From the NCBI RefSeq assembly GCF_026745355.1, contig NC_079210.1:34103942-34167941 (forward strand): a stretch of 64,000 bases of DNA, read 5' to 3'. The stretch is from Beta vulgaris subsp. vulgaris. Taxonomy: Eukaryota; Streptophyta; Magnoliopsida; Caryophyllales; Amaranthaceae. Position 1 is the stretch's first letter. Each line of letters begins with the position of its first letter. The notes under the pieces are model-generated. The model was not told the origin of the DNA. It ran no database searches and saw nothing but the letters and a program-made list of their open reading frames with translations. Below are positions 1-11,348 of the stretch, one piece after another. Position numbers and translations under genes: made by a program.

Positions 1-534
1 TCCTAAGAACTTTCGAACCTGTTCCTCAGATGAAATAAACTTTCCAAGAGAAGCCAACTCATTTATAATGTTAGTAAAACGAGTAAACATGTCTCGGATG
101 CTTTCTTTGGATTTCATGCAGAACAGTTCATATTGATTCATAAGTAAATCAATTTTCGATCTTTTAACTTCATTAGTTCCTTCGTGGGTTACTTCTAGTA
201 AATCCCATATTTGCTTTGCGGATTTGCATCCCATGATCCTATTATGTTCATGGGGTCCAAGTCCACAATGCAATAGTTTAATAGCCATGGCATTTACTTC
301 CATTTTTTCAAAATCAGATTTGTCATAATCAGAGAGGGGTTTAAGAGTTACCTCATTTTTGTCATTTGTAGTTGTGACTTCGAAATCACCAACTTCAATG
401 ACTCTCCATACCTGATAGTTTTCAGCCTTGATGAATATCTCCATGCGGTTCTTCCAATAGTTGTAGTACTTCCCATTGAACATAGGAGGCCTTTGAGTGG
501 AATAACCTTCTTCAAGTTTCTCGGTGGTATTCAT
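1..534 (-). CDS. gag: Copia gag, N-terminal part, runs off the window
   Basis: Reading from an ATG at 534 towards base 1, the minus strand is open for 178 codons. It encodes the N-terminal capsid part of a Ty1/Copia gag: an STQRPPMFNGK start, a YWKNRMEIFIKAE block, then HCGLGPHEHNRIMGCKSAKQ and HEGTNEVKRSKID. The same blocks occur in the gag regions at 38997 and 56530, so this is the same or a sister family. Gag forms the particle that packages the element RNA in the cytoplasm. Unlike the other two gags it has no stop or frameshift in the visible part, so this copy may be younger. The ATG lies about 50 bases after the primer site, as in the other copies. The element continues to the left of the window. 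Confidence 0.9.
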   Translation of the reverse strand, partial: MNTTEKLEEGYSTQRPPMFNGKYYNYWKNRMEIFIKAENYQVWRVIEVGDFEVTTTNDKNEVTLKPLSDYDKSDFEKMEVNAMAIKLLHCGLGPHEHNRIMGCKSAKQIWDLLEVTHEGTNEVKRSKIDLLMNQYELFCMKSKESIRDMFTRFTNIINELASLGKFISSEEQVRKFLG

Positions 535-585
535 TGTTCCTTGGATCTTTTCCTCAATAGGGTTTCCTATCTTACGTGAGTTCTA

Positions 586-597
586 GCTCTGATACCA
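586..597 (-). promoter_or_regulatory. Primer binding site of the left Copia element
   Basis: On the minus strand this reads TGGTATCAGAGC, the plant initiator-methionine tRNA primer site. It lies two bases inside the LTR end at 600 and upstream of gag. It fixes the orientation of the left element (minus) and identifies 600-1936 as its 5' LTR. Confidence 0.92.
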
Positions 598-599
598 AT

Positions 600-1936
600 T
601 GTTATTTCCCTAGGAACACTACAAGAGGGGGGTGAATTGTAGGTGTAGAAATAAACGTAACTTTTTGCGGAAATTAAAACTTAAACAAATAAACAAGCTA
701 AAGGAACACAAGGGATTTTTACGAGGAAAAACTTCTTGGGCCCAACAAGAAGAAACAACCTCGACCACTAGGGATTTTAAACTCAACACTTTCACTAATT
801 AGGCCAAACAACTCTGTTACAACCTAATTCTAACTCGAGCCCCACCTTGAGTTCCTAAACTCAAGTTCCTGAACCACTGTTCCCTTAACAGCAGTTCCTC
901 TCAACTTCACTCGAAGTTTTCTCACACATACAAGCTTCACTCAAAGCCTTTCTCTTACAGAACTTCACTCAAAGTTCCCTTACCCCAAAAACCAAAATAC
1001 AATTGATCGAAATAAGCTTAGTGGAATTAGAGTAAGAAGGCAAAGAACAAATGGCTATTATGAGAGAATGAAGGCACTGACACTTAATAAGTTAAACTCA
1101 CTTAATTACTTAGTCAGACACAATTTGGAACTTATCTAGACTTCTATATTTATAGTGTAATCATGAAGAACGTGGGATTAATGTTAGAGTACACGTTTTA
1201 ATCCATTTACCCATGATGTTCCTTCCCCTAAGGAACACGTTTTACATCATGTCCCATGATCCCATGAACTATAAATGAACGTGGATAAAATGCAGCCATT
1301 ACTCCTAAATAATAGGAGTTCCTTCAACATTATCCGAAAATCAGTTTTTATAAACTCTTTTTATCTTTAAATCTGAATTTCTAATCTTTAAGAAAATAAT
1401 ATCTTTAAATAAAATCTTTCTAACAACCGGATATTTATTTTCTTATTTTCCGAAAAATAATATCTTTTCCAAAACAGATTTTCTTTTTAAAACTGATTTT
1501 ATCATTTGAAATTAGAAATAACTAATTTCCTATAATCTAGGCATGACTTACTCCATTATCTTTTAACCGTTACACTAAGTACACGCCTAAGTCTAGTTCC
1601 TTATATTAGTTCAGTTCCTTTAACATATTTACTAAGTGCCACTGAGTTTGTTCCTTACAGAGGAACAAACGCTTCATTCTCAAATATTCTGCCACAGTTC
1701 CTTACCATTCTTTCTTTGTTCCTTTACATTGGAACTAGAAAATAAAACGCCTAGCTTCTATTATTCTTGATCCAATGCTTGCTCCAGTATCAAAAAGAAA
1801 CTTCTTTACTTAGCCTTTGAAATCCTCTCTTGACTTCTTCATTGACTTTGTATTCTCCCAGTTCCTTGCATTGATACCTTAGACACCATACACTTAAATA
1901 ATTCATTAGTTCACTACTTAGTTTGTTCCTTTGTTT
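600..1936 (-). repeat. 5' LTR of the left Copia element, missing its outer end
   Basis: The LTR ends in AACA (minus strand) beside the primer site and runs outward to 1936. The first about 30 bases of the LTR, including the TG terminus, are missing compared with the plus-strand copy that starts at 1939. Apart from that it is nearly identical to the plus-strand copy, differing by single bases and one-base indels. It also resembles the LTRs at 37564 and 52981 but is more diverged from them. Confidence 0.9.
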
Positions 1937-1938
1937 AT

Positions 1939-3309
1939 TGTTGAACCCTAGTTTTGATAATGACAAAGAAACAAAGGAACAAACTAAGTATTGAACTAAT
2001 GAATTATTTAAGTGTATGGTGTCTAAGGTATCAATGCAAGGAACTGGGAGAATACAAGTCAATGAAGAAGTCAAGAGAGGATTTCAAAGGCTAAGTAAAG
2101 AAGTTTCTATTTTGATACTGGAGCAAGCATTGGATCAAGAATAATAGAAGCTAGGCGTTTTATTTTCTAGTTCCAATGTAAAGGAACAAAGAAAGAATGG
2201 TAAGGAACTGTGGCAGAATATTTGAGAATGAAGCGTTTGTTCCTCTGTAAGGAACAAACTCAGTGGCACTTAGTAAATATGTTAAAGGAACTGAACTAAT
2301 ATAAGGAACTAGACTTAGGCGTGTACTTAGTGTAACGGTTAAAAGATAATGGAGTAAGTCATGCCTAGATTATAGGAAATTAGTTATTTCTAATTTCAAA
2401 TGATAAAATCAGTTTTAAAAAGAAAATCTGTTTTGGAAAAGATATTATTTTTCGGAAAATAAGAAAATAAATATCCGGTTGTTAGAAAGATTTTATTTTA
2501 AAGATATTATTTTCTTAAAGATTAGAAATTCAGATTTAAAGATAAAAAGAGTTTATAAAAACTGATTTTCGGATAATGTTGAAGGAACTCCTATTATTTA
2601 GGAGTAATGGCTGCATTTTATCCACGTTCATTTATAGTTCATGGGATCATGGGACATGATGTAAAACGTGTTCCTTAGGGGAAGGAACATCATGGGTAAA
2701 TGGATTAAAACGTGTACTCTAACATTAATCCCACGTTCTTCATGATTACCACTATAAATATAGAAGTCTAGATAAGTTCCAAAGTGTGTTTGACTAAGTA
2801 ATTAAGTGAGTTTAACTTATTAAGTGTCAGTGCCTTCATTCTCTCAAAATAGCCAATTGTTCTTTGCCTTCTTACTCTAATTCCACTAAGCTTATTTCGA
2901 TCAATTGTATTTTGGTTTTTGGGGTAAGGGAACTTTGAGTGAAGTTCTGTAAGAGAAAGGCTTTGAGTGAAGCTTGTATGTGTGAGAAAACTTCGAGTGA
3001 AGTTGAGAGGAACTGCTGTTAAGGGAACAGTGGTTCAGGAACTTGAGTTTAGGAACTCAAGGTAGGGCTCGAGTTAGAATTAGGTTGTAACAGAGTTGTT
3101 TGGCCTAATTAGTGAAAGTGTTGAGTTTAAAATCCCTAGTGGTCGAGGTTGTTTCTTCTTGTTGGGCCCAAGAAGTTTTTCCTCGTAAAAATCCCTTGTG
3201 TTCCTTTAGCTTGTTTATTTGTTTAAGTTTTAATTTCCGCAAAAAGTTACGTTTATTTCTACACCTACAATTCACCACCCCCTCTTGTAGTGTTCCTAGG
3301 GAAATAACA
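1939..3309 (+). repeat. Plus-strand copy of the same Copia LTR
   Basis: A complete LTR from TGTTGAACCC to GGAAATAACA, 1371 bases, with a TATA box (CTATAAATA) at about 2752-2760. No primer site or gag follows it; instead a TA-rich microsatellite begins at 3310. No polypurine tract precedes it, because the minus-strand LTR lies directly before it. It is therefore a solo LTR or a fragment placed head to head with the left element. No 5-base target duplication is visible around it. Confidence 0.88.
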
Positions 3310-3316
3310 GATATAC

Positions 3317-3348
<32 letters not shown>

Positions 3349-3356
3349 ACATATAC

Positions 3357-3401
<45 letters not shown>

Positions 3402-3470
3402 CATATATATATGTATATATATATACATATATATGTATATATATATACATATACATATATATATATATAG
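3310..3470. repeat. TA/TATACA microsatellite
   Basis: Alternating TA and TATACATA units begin one base after the LTR end. Translations rich in Tyr and Ile in all frames here are an artefact of the repeat. Confidence 0.95.
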
Positions 3471-3813
3471 TTTGGACTCCTATCATACTGCTGATTCTAC
3501 TGAGAGTTTTAAGGCCCCAGCAATTGAGTGGTAAATTAGGAAACCTAACCCACAATGGCACCACCCTCATGATTTCTTGATGAAAATTAAAGTTAGGAGT
3601 CTAGGCTTCAACAATCAATGGTATATTGTTCAAAGTATAAAGGCCCTGCATATAGTATTTCATCCCTATCCTACATATTCTCAAATTTAACAAGGAAATA
3701 CCCATCTTCATGCAAAAACACCTTAGATTTACTCACATACACTATTCCATTTGAGTGCAATAAACCTTATCATGGTTCCAATAGAAGGTGTTTGACCCAC
3801 GACATATAACAGC
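3471..3813. other. No recognisable gene
   Basis: Unique-looking AT-rich DNA between the microsatellite and the LINE-like fragment. Only short ORFs occur and I recognise none of them. Confidence 0.5.
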
Positions 3814-4281
3814 CTAAGCCCACCTCAAATAGTTGACTAGTTGAGCAACTTGATGTTTGTCTATTTGAGCAACAGACTTACCATTCTTAATAGTAGGGGT
3901 GACAAATTTGAGGGACATTCCATTTGCAGTAGGCCGTTTTCCCGCCGTCAAAGCTGACCAAGTTTTCGGAGAAGTAGTCATTTCTTGAGGTGGGTTGTCC
4001 TTCAGTTGTAGCTCTTCAGTAGTTTCAGTGGCAACTTCATTCTCTCTTATAGCCTCGACAAGCACCTTTGCATTTCCAGTTAAACTCGTTGTATTAACCC
4101 TTTCCACCATTAATACTTGCCTTTGAGCTATTATATTATGCTCAAAAGTTGATTCCATCACTTCTAAGACACTACGGACTAGCACTAATACATTCCCAGC
4201 ATTAGTTACTGGAGTAACGACACTATCAACATTAGAAACTTCATTATTTCCTAACAAAGATCCTTGCTTTGACGCCATCAT
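3814..4281 (-). pseudogene. LINE ORF1-like N-terminal fragment
   Basis: A 155-codon minus-strand ORF. Its C-terminal half (TWSALTAGKR, then MSLKFVTPTIKNGK and VAQIDKHQV) resembles the segment just before the DUF4283 domain in ORF1 proteins of plant L1-type LINEs. In those elements ORF1 is the RNA-binding partner of the reverse transcriptase. The DUF4283 and zinc-knuckle parts expected downstream (lower coordinates) are absent, so this is a truncated fragment. The N-terminal half is rich in Val, Glu and Thr and matches nothing I know. The call is by resemblance only; it could also be a DUF4283-type protein outside a LINE. Confidence 0.5.
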
Positions 4282-4750
4282 TTGTGCTTGACGAGTTATT
4301 AGAGGGTTAGGAGTTTGCTCCTTCTTCTTTCAACGCATAATAAGCAAGAGAAAAGTAGCTTACACCATACGTAAACCAAGCTTACTAATGGAGGAGAAGA
4401 GAAACTCTAGCTCCAATGGCTCGGCTTTTGTCATGCAATTGAAGTTAATTTAACTTTAAGAATAAGATTTTTAGGTTTAGCTGGTGTTACACTTTCAATG
4501 CTTTCTATCGATTCTTACCGTGACCCTCTTTATATCAACGAGACTAACCTTGTACGCACCCAATGCGTGTGAAATCATATAAAATTCTCCATAAAATATA
4601 GTAGCTAATAGTTATTGAAAGGGTGAATAGGAAGAAGATTGTGGAAGAAACAATTTTTTGTTTTGAATTTTTTTGTAAAAATACTCAAATTTAAAACTGT
4701 AGAATTGTATTAAGGACAAAAAAAAAAGTTGATATTATTGATCGCAAAGG
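4282..4750. other. No recognisable gene
   Basis: AT-rich sequence with no coding signal I can support. It may be the 5' region of the LINE-like fragment, since that fragment reads away from here on the minus strand. Confidence 0.4.
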
Positions 4751-4939
<189 letters not shown>

Positions 4940-6444
4940 GAGAGAGTCGGGATCCGGTGAGAATGAAGAGTTATGTGACAATAAAATAATATATGAGAAT
5001 AAACTACAACCGTTAGATCATACAAAACCTAACGGCTGCGATTTGCCCAAAGCACCAACAACAATACCATTCTTTTCGTGGCAACATTTCAATTGAAGCG
5101 TGAACAGTACCTTTCACATGAAGGAAAATTGAAGACTCATACCTCCACATCGATCTATTGATTGCAAACAAAAATCTGAAATTTTTCTAAGATCTTACAT
5201 CAAGTCACTTTTGGTACTGCTTATTCTTTTTTATTTTTCAATCATCATCAGGTACGAAGTAAACCTAATTCATGGAATTTGAATTTTTTTAGAATTGATG
5301 TACTTGTGTTCTACTCTTAATTCACGGATTCCCTAATTATAAGCTATGTTTTCACATCTTTTATTCGGAAATTAGGTATTTCATAGACTATACTTGATGG
5401 TGATGGAATGTTACTGGACTTTTGTTCATGTTCTTCTAGATATATCGTTTTGTTCTGTGGTTGTGGTTGTGTACTGCTGAGGAACTTTTGTTCAAGTGGG
5501 TTGCTTTTAAAAATTTGATTTCTTTGTGTTTTGTTTAGCTGGGTAATGGGTACGATCAGATCGATCAGTTCGGCCATGTTCATCATATATTTACTATATG
5601 TACATCAGTGCTACACTAAAAGTACATTAAATCTCAAGGACATTAATAAGGAAATAATAAGTACAAGTTGGGAATTTATATCTGGATAGAAGGAAACCAA
5701 TTTATTAAATGAAAGAAAATGTTATAGAGGTATTGGAAGAGAAGTGAAATGGGAAGTTTAGAAGAGTAATAGTACACTACAAATGAGGTATAATAATCAT
5801 GGAGGTCTCTTTAAAACAGAATAAAATTGTAGGTTCAAGAACGGTAGCCTATCTAGTATCTACGAGCTAGCTAGCTCAATATGCTTCCGTCTTTCTTTTA
5901 GAAAAAGTTAGTTAGCACTTTTAGTTAGTTAGCATTACGACGGGGCTATTAGCAAATATTACAAATACCAGGTAACTTTCTGGATAATATCGTCAAATCA
6001 TTGTGGAGAAGATCGTGCTCATCTTTCTGGATACATGCTTGAAATCAGTTGTTACAGATTATGTCAACATGCTCTGGCGGTTGGCTTCATTGTCTTGTCT
6101 CATATACTATCTCCAGGTTTTTTTTTTTAACTGGGTCTTGTTGATAAATGATGATGCATCTCGGACCAAATGACACTTATTTGTTTTCTCTAAGGCCACT
6201 AAAATAATATGATTCTGATAAACCTAGTGAGAGTTGGATTCTTTCATGTATGTCCAACAGTTGATCCAAACTAGACTTTTTTAGGATGTATTGTTATTGA
6301 GTGAGAGTTTCAACCTTCCTTTCCCCTGTGATGTATGTACAGGTGGTATGAAGGCCAAAACTATAGATTTATTAATATGAAATAGCATAAATTCAATCTG
6401 AACTTAGTTATGAACTCATTTAGTCGCTTATCCAAATTTTGTCA

Positions 6445-6605
6445 TGTGGAAAGCTTTGTACTAGAAGTGGCACTAGAAGTGGAAAAAGGATAAAGGGAGA
6501 GAGGGAGAAGGCAATTGAGCAACATCAAAAGAAAAAGAGGCTATGCAGTGCTTGTGGAGAGCTTGGATACCATGACCTTTGAAATTGTCCGTCAAAGATA
6601 CCTTC
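6445..6605 (+). pseudogene. FAR1/FHY3-type C-terminal zinc-knuckle remnant
   Basis: The plus strand reads a basic stretch (SGKRIKGEREKAIEQ) followed by RLCSACGELGYHD, a stop codon, then NCPSK. This matches the CX2CX4HX4C zinc knuckle at the end of FAR1/FHY3-related proteins and MULE transposases, with a TGA between the His and the last Cys. No DDE or SWIM domain can be traced upstream with confidence. FAR1-type proteins are domesticated MULE transposases, so the fragment may be either a transposase remnant or a captured gene end. Confidence 0.6.
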
Positions 6606-9171
6606 ATGATCTACGGTAACTACAAACTCATTTCTATTATGATTTTATCGATTTCTAGTATGTTCATCGGTCCTTAAATGTTACTTTTACTTGGTTCACA
6701 TTACTTAAGGTATGATAGAGTGGAGTATACTAAAAAAAACAACTGGTATACCGATGTACATCAGAGATGGCTTGAATGTACGTCACTGATATCTTCAATG
6801 TACATCAAAGGACCAATGTTCTGAGATATGTACATCAAAGGACCAATGTTCTGATATCTTCAATGTACATCAAAGGAATATTGACCATATATTCCCACTA
6901 ATATATAATAAGAAATTTATTCAAATGTGAAATATTGTTTGTCAATGTGCACATGCTCAAAGTATCCCGTATGAAGCAGGAAGGAAAATAAGCATTCATG
7001 TTGCTTACCTATTCAAGAAATTTGAATAAGAGGGGTGCAGAGCTAGAGTCCTATCTAGGGAATTTTGTTTGGAGAGTGCCTGCTGCTAGCTCAATTTTCA
7101 GTTCACTAGATGATGCTACCAGCTACCTTTATAGAATAGAATATACAATGGATGAATTGGTATAGGAATGATACTCAAAGCAGATACTAGATAGTATCCA
7201 CGAACGAGTTACAATATTTAAGATGGCGTTTCTAGCCTCTAGGCTCACGAAGAGTGGTTACACAGTTTATAAGATAGGATAAGATTTTGCTGTAATACAT
7301 TTTACATTTATGTATACCTAAATTTAACTTTGCTCTTTTCTAAAATTTGTGAGAATGGATTGACTGTTGGGAGACTGTAGTCTTATTTCTTCTGTCATCC
7401 CTTTCTTCATTTAGTGACTTAAAACCTTTTAATGCGATTTTTCAGGAATTGCTTAAGAAACTTGACAAGCAGATTTGAGTTCTCTCAAAGGTAAATATTC
7501 TTATTGGCTGATAATTTCAGTTCCTTATTTTGATTGCTTTCCTGAACACCTATTCTTAACTTATGAACTTCAAGTAAAAATTAAGTTTCAACTGCAGAAG
7601 ATAGCTATATGTATCTGCTTAATTTTTTCTTCTTATTTTTAGCATATTGAATATCAGATAATGTTTTTATTTTTTCTTCCCCAGTCGAGCTAAGTCACAC
7701 ATGAAGTAGCATGTTCTTTCTTCAATTTTTTTCTTTTGCTTTTACTTGTTTGATTGTAGATACTCATAACCTTATACTCTGTACCATGGTTGTAAGCTTG
7801 TAACTAACTTTTTGAAAATTGGTGTTTGACCTTTCGATTTTATTTGGTTCCATTTCACATATGACATCCATCAAGGTAAATGAACTGGATGCATAGTACA
7901 TAATCAGTTACTATTGTTTAGTTTGCCAACTTTTCTTTTCGCTTGTTTTTCCTTGATAAATTATAAAGTTGATCCCTTAAAAAAAAAAGATGATCATTTG
8001 TTTAGGCATGAGTAAGAGACTAGCGAAAGCCATCCAAAATTTAGCAATGACTGACCTATAATGTTGCTAATTACCTAATAATATCCACAATATTACGTAC
8101 AAATCTTTCAGATCCCGGTTTATTACAGTGAGATCACTTTAGTCAAACGCAAAAAATAACATCTTTGAAAGTTTTACAGGAGCCGCAATTTTATTTTCTT
8201 CTTTTCTTTGGTTTTACAGTTGCTCAAAATGGATGACATGGAGCAGTGGAAGGCCAAGCTCTTTTCTTGATGCGTATTGATTTTACAGTTGCTATGTAGC
8301 ATGTAACTACAATTAGAACAAATTTTACTTTTATTAAATGCAACTGCATTTTATTTATAGGCTACCAAGAGAGTATAATTCAAATTTGGTCACTTGTCTC
8401 TATTACCAACTTACAGTGTTGTTGTTGAAATTCTTTTTTCGCTAGACAATTAAAGAAGACTATACAAATATGACATCTTAAAAATGTCTATTTTGAGACA
8501 TCTTAAAGTACATCACAGATGGATTGAAAGTACATCACGGATGGCTTCAAAGTACATCACGGATTGCTTGAAAGTACACCATGAAAGTATATCACTACTT
8601 AGTCTGGAATAATATTTAATGCTTACGAACAACATAATATATTAAATGCAATAGTAAAATCAACCTTTTGATCAAATGCAATAGTTTCAGACTTCGTGTT
8701 ACTTGATAGGTACTAGACCAAAAGGCTTTACCTCACAGGAATTTTGGTCTAGAATCTCTCTAACTAGCTAGACCAAGGTAAGGAGATGACGAATGGTAAA
8801 ATCATGAAGCCAAAAAGTTGAGGTAGATTTAGTTATATTAAAAACATGATGTCAATTAATTCCACCCTATCCAAGTAGAATAACTATTGAACAATAAAAA
8901 TGAATTAGTAATGATAAAAACAGATAGATAATATATATGTATATGACAAAACAACATGTACATCAGATTTCTACAATATATACATCAGATTTCTACAATA
9001 TGTACATCATACTTCTACTACATATACATCACCAATATCGCTTATTTTAAATATATATATACACCTTTTTGGGGGAAAGAATGAAGCAAGCATATATAAA
9101 CATGATCCCTTGAAAAGTATGATCTAAAAGCGTATTTTATAAATTATACAATAGGGTATATCAAAGTGTCA

Positions 9172-9827
9172 TTACCGTGACAAATAATAAAGATCCCGTA
9201 AAAAAACACTTGGTTTTCTCTTCCAAATCAGGATTGCATCGATTAAACAATCAATTGTATATTGACACAAATCCATCTGACTTATTTCATTTGTGTGCAT
9301 GAGTGAAAACAAAATCTTGTAGTTGCAAAATTGATTCTTATGCCCATGCAAACACGAGATAACAACAAAAACCACAAAACTTCTCTTGAAATCATCTTCG
9401 GCCCCCAAAGTAAGAATTGTCTCCGGCATTTTTGTAGTTTTAGGGCATCCTTTCTCCAAACCCCATATACTCCTCCATTGTTCCAAAAAATACTAAATTC
9501 TTCATTGTCATCATCCTTCATTGCTTCCTTCACAGCCTTAGGACCCATAGGAAGTGCAAGAGTCACTTGGACATCTTCTCGATCAATCGTGATCTTCCCA
9601 TCTCGTACATATAGTGTACGACTATATGGGTCAAAGTTCTCAACAAGCCAAAGACTTAGCTTGTTGTTTAGAGTCCCAAAGCCCACATCAAGAAAAACAC
9701 CAAACCCAATATCTCTTACAGCTTGTCTTTGTTTAGAACTCATATTTTCAATCATAGAGTGAAGTCCAGATGGAGACATACGACTTCCAAACTTACGAAC
9801 GTAATTTTTTCTTTCAACTTCCTCCAT
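9172..9827 (-). pseudogene. Ulp1/MULE-associated plant mobile protein, N-terminal part, frameshifted
   Basis: Reading from an ATG at 9827, the protein starts MEEVERKNYVRKFGSRMSP, continues through SGLHSMIENMS, AVRDIGFGVFLD and WLVENFDPYSRTLYV, and ends with VQVTLALPMGPK. This resembles the N-terminal domain that precedes Ulp1-type cysteine protease domains in proteins carried by plant MULEs. Near 9400-9420 the frame shifts. The homologous sequence continues in the frame of the 9172-9486 ORF with FKRSFVVFVV, YKILFSLMH and YTIDCLIDAI. The protease catalytic domain is not present. The gene points opposite to the FAR1-type remnant, as in MULEs with two convergent genes. Confidence 0.6.
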
Positions 9828-10649
9828 TGAAATATGATATACAAAACAAACCTGGTGAAAATCATATAAACAAATTATATAAACTAAAAACTAACAAGTT
9901 GGGGAACACTGAGCTAGCCCATATAATTTATATATATAAATAATTTACAAAATATCTAAAAGAAGGCAATATTATTCTTATTAGGAGACAATATTAAAGA
10001 TTGTCCTCAAAATAAAAAGCAATCACTTATTAATTTCTCATTCATATTCTTATCTACAATAATTTATTAGCTACATCATCATACACCATGAAATTATAAA
10101 CCATCGTTTACAAGTTCCCCACTCATTTTCTCACTTTCAATCATCTACCAATGTTTATTAAGAAAGCAACAACCCCTTCCCCGCAAACCCGACCTTTAGA
10201 TCCACCCAAATCATCATCAATAATCACCCTAGTCAACAGCATGATTCATGAAACTAAAATTTGTCAAAAGTTATTATCTGGACTTTACTTAGCAATATAC
10301 AACAACAAACCCACTTGTAGCAAGTAATTGACATTTCTAGGCAAAAAGATAAGAGCACGCAAGAGTATAGTTCCAAGCTTGGTATAGTTCAAACTTGAGT
10401 ATAGTTGAAACCACAATTTCTCCTTTGTTCACAAAATTAAAATGGGCAGTAGCAGCTAGCAAGCTTTCTACATCATACGACTATTTTCCATGGAATATCA
10501 TACCAATATAATTCAGTAGGGGGCCATTCAGTAGATTCAAATCTTCTATTTTCCATCAATTTATAGTCAATAACACTAATACTACTTGAACAACCATCAA
10601 GAGATTCTCAAAATCTTAAACCCATCAAATCACATCAAACAAATTCAAT

Positions 10650-10698
<49 letters not shown>

Positions 10699-10706
10699 CC
10701 ACCACC
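10650..10706. repeat. (AAC)n microsatellite
   Basis: About 16 AAC units followed by a few ACC units. Confidence 0.95.
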
Positions 10707-10745
10707 AATGAACCGCCCGTCGAAAATAAGACCCCAGTTTAATAT

Positions 10746-10880
10746 AATTCAGGATTAATAAATGCAATCATCTACGAAATTAAGCTTAAAAAATCCTAAA
10801 ATCATGAGTTTAATAAAATTCAGGATTAATAAATGCAATCATCTACGAAATTAAGCTTAAAAAACCTAAAATCATGTTAC
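10746..10880. repeat. Tandem duplication, period 71 bases
   Basis: A block containing TTCAGGATTAATAAATGC and CTACGAAATTAAGC occurs twice in a row with very few differences, at about 10746 and again at about 10817. Confidence 0.85.
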
Positions 10881-11265
10881 GAAACCCTCAAATTCGACAA
10901 ATAACTAAAAAATTAAGCTTCAAAATTCCAAAAAATTACCACTTTAAATATTTTTGGAGCTGCAATGGAGAACATGCAATCTTGTTCGAGCTTTAATTGG
11001 GGTTAAATTGCTGGTTTTGGATGTTGTTGAAGCTTCAATCATGGATGAAAATGGCGAGCTTCAATTGGGAATGTCGAAGAAGTTGCATGAAATTTTGGGA
11101 TTCGGTGGGTTTTTTTTTGGATTAATGAGCTACAGTAGATGAGAGTGATCTTGTTTTCTTTTGTTTAATGAAATGTCAACCATTAGATGAGAGTGATCTA
11201 AGGGTAGATATCTATTCTCACATAATTAAGTATTCTCACATAACTATGGTATTCTCACATGAGCC

Positions 11266-11266
<1 letters not shown>

Positions 11267-11344
<78 letters not shown>
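11267..11344. repeat. (TA)n microsatellite
   Basis: An almost pure TA run separating the right end of the MULE-like element from the MITE array. Confidence 0.95.

Positions 11345-11348
<4 letters not shown>

Larger units (their letters stand above)
600..3309. repeat. Near-perfect palindrome of two LTRs, arms about 1.34 kb
   Basis: The arms 600-1936 and 1969-3309 are reverse complements of each other, with only scattered single-base differences by eye. They are separated by a 32-base spacer (1937-1968) made of the first bases of the plus-strand LTR. A transcript through both arms would fold into a very long hairpin. Confidence 0.9.
4939..11266. mobile_element. 6.3 kb MULE-like element bounded by (TA)n arrays
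   Basis: The two ends are degenerate inverted repeats. The left end has GGTGAGAATG, then GTTATGTGA, ATGAGAATA and TTAGATCA. The reverse complement of the right end has ATGTGAGAATA, then GTTATGTGAGAATA, TGTGAGAATA and TTAGATCA in the same order. Both ends abut TA arrays. Inside are a FAR1-type zinc-knuckle remnant on the plus strand and an Ulp1-associated protein remnant on the minus strand. Both kinds of gene are known from plant Mutator-like elements, so I infer a dead MULE. A 9-base target duplication cannot be seen because the flanks are pure TA. The rest of the interval is non-coding and carries scattered TGTACATCA motifs. Confidence 0.55.

Noticed and set aside
1790..2074. A 94-codon ORF at the centre of the palindrome
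   Set aside because: It reads through both LTR arms and the spacer, with no protein resemblance; an artefact of the inverted repeat.
3105..3570. ORFs of about 100-140 codons rich in Tyr and Ile
   Set aside because: They translate the TA/TATACA microsatellite in several frames and have no coding meaning. The same applies to ORFs at 4691-5025, 11168-11371 and 12091-12357.
5344..5586. An 80-codon minus-strand ORF inside the MULE-like element
   Set aside because: No family resemblance and no supporting context; chance opening is likely.
4939..11266. A Helitron
   Set aside because: Both ends show inverted-repeat similarity, and no CTRR end or Rep/helicase coding is seen. The FAR1- and Ulp1-type remnants favour a MULE.
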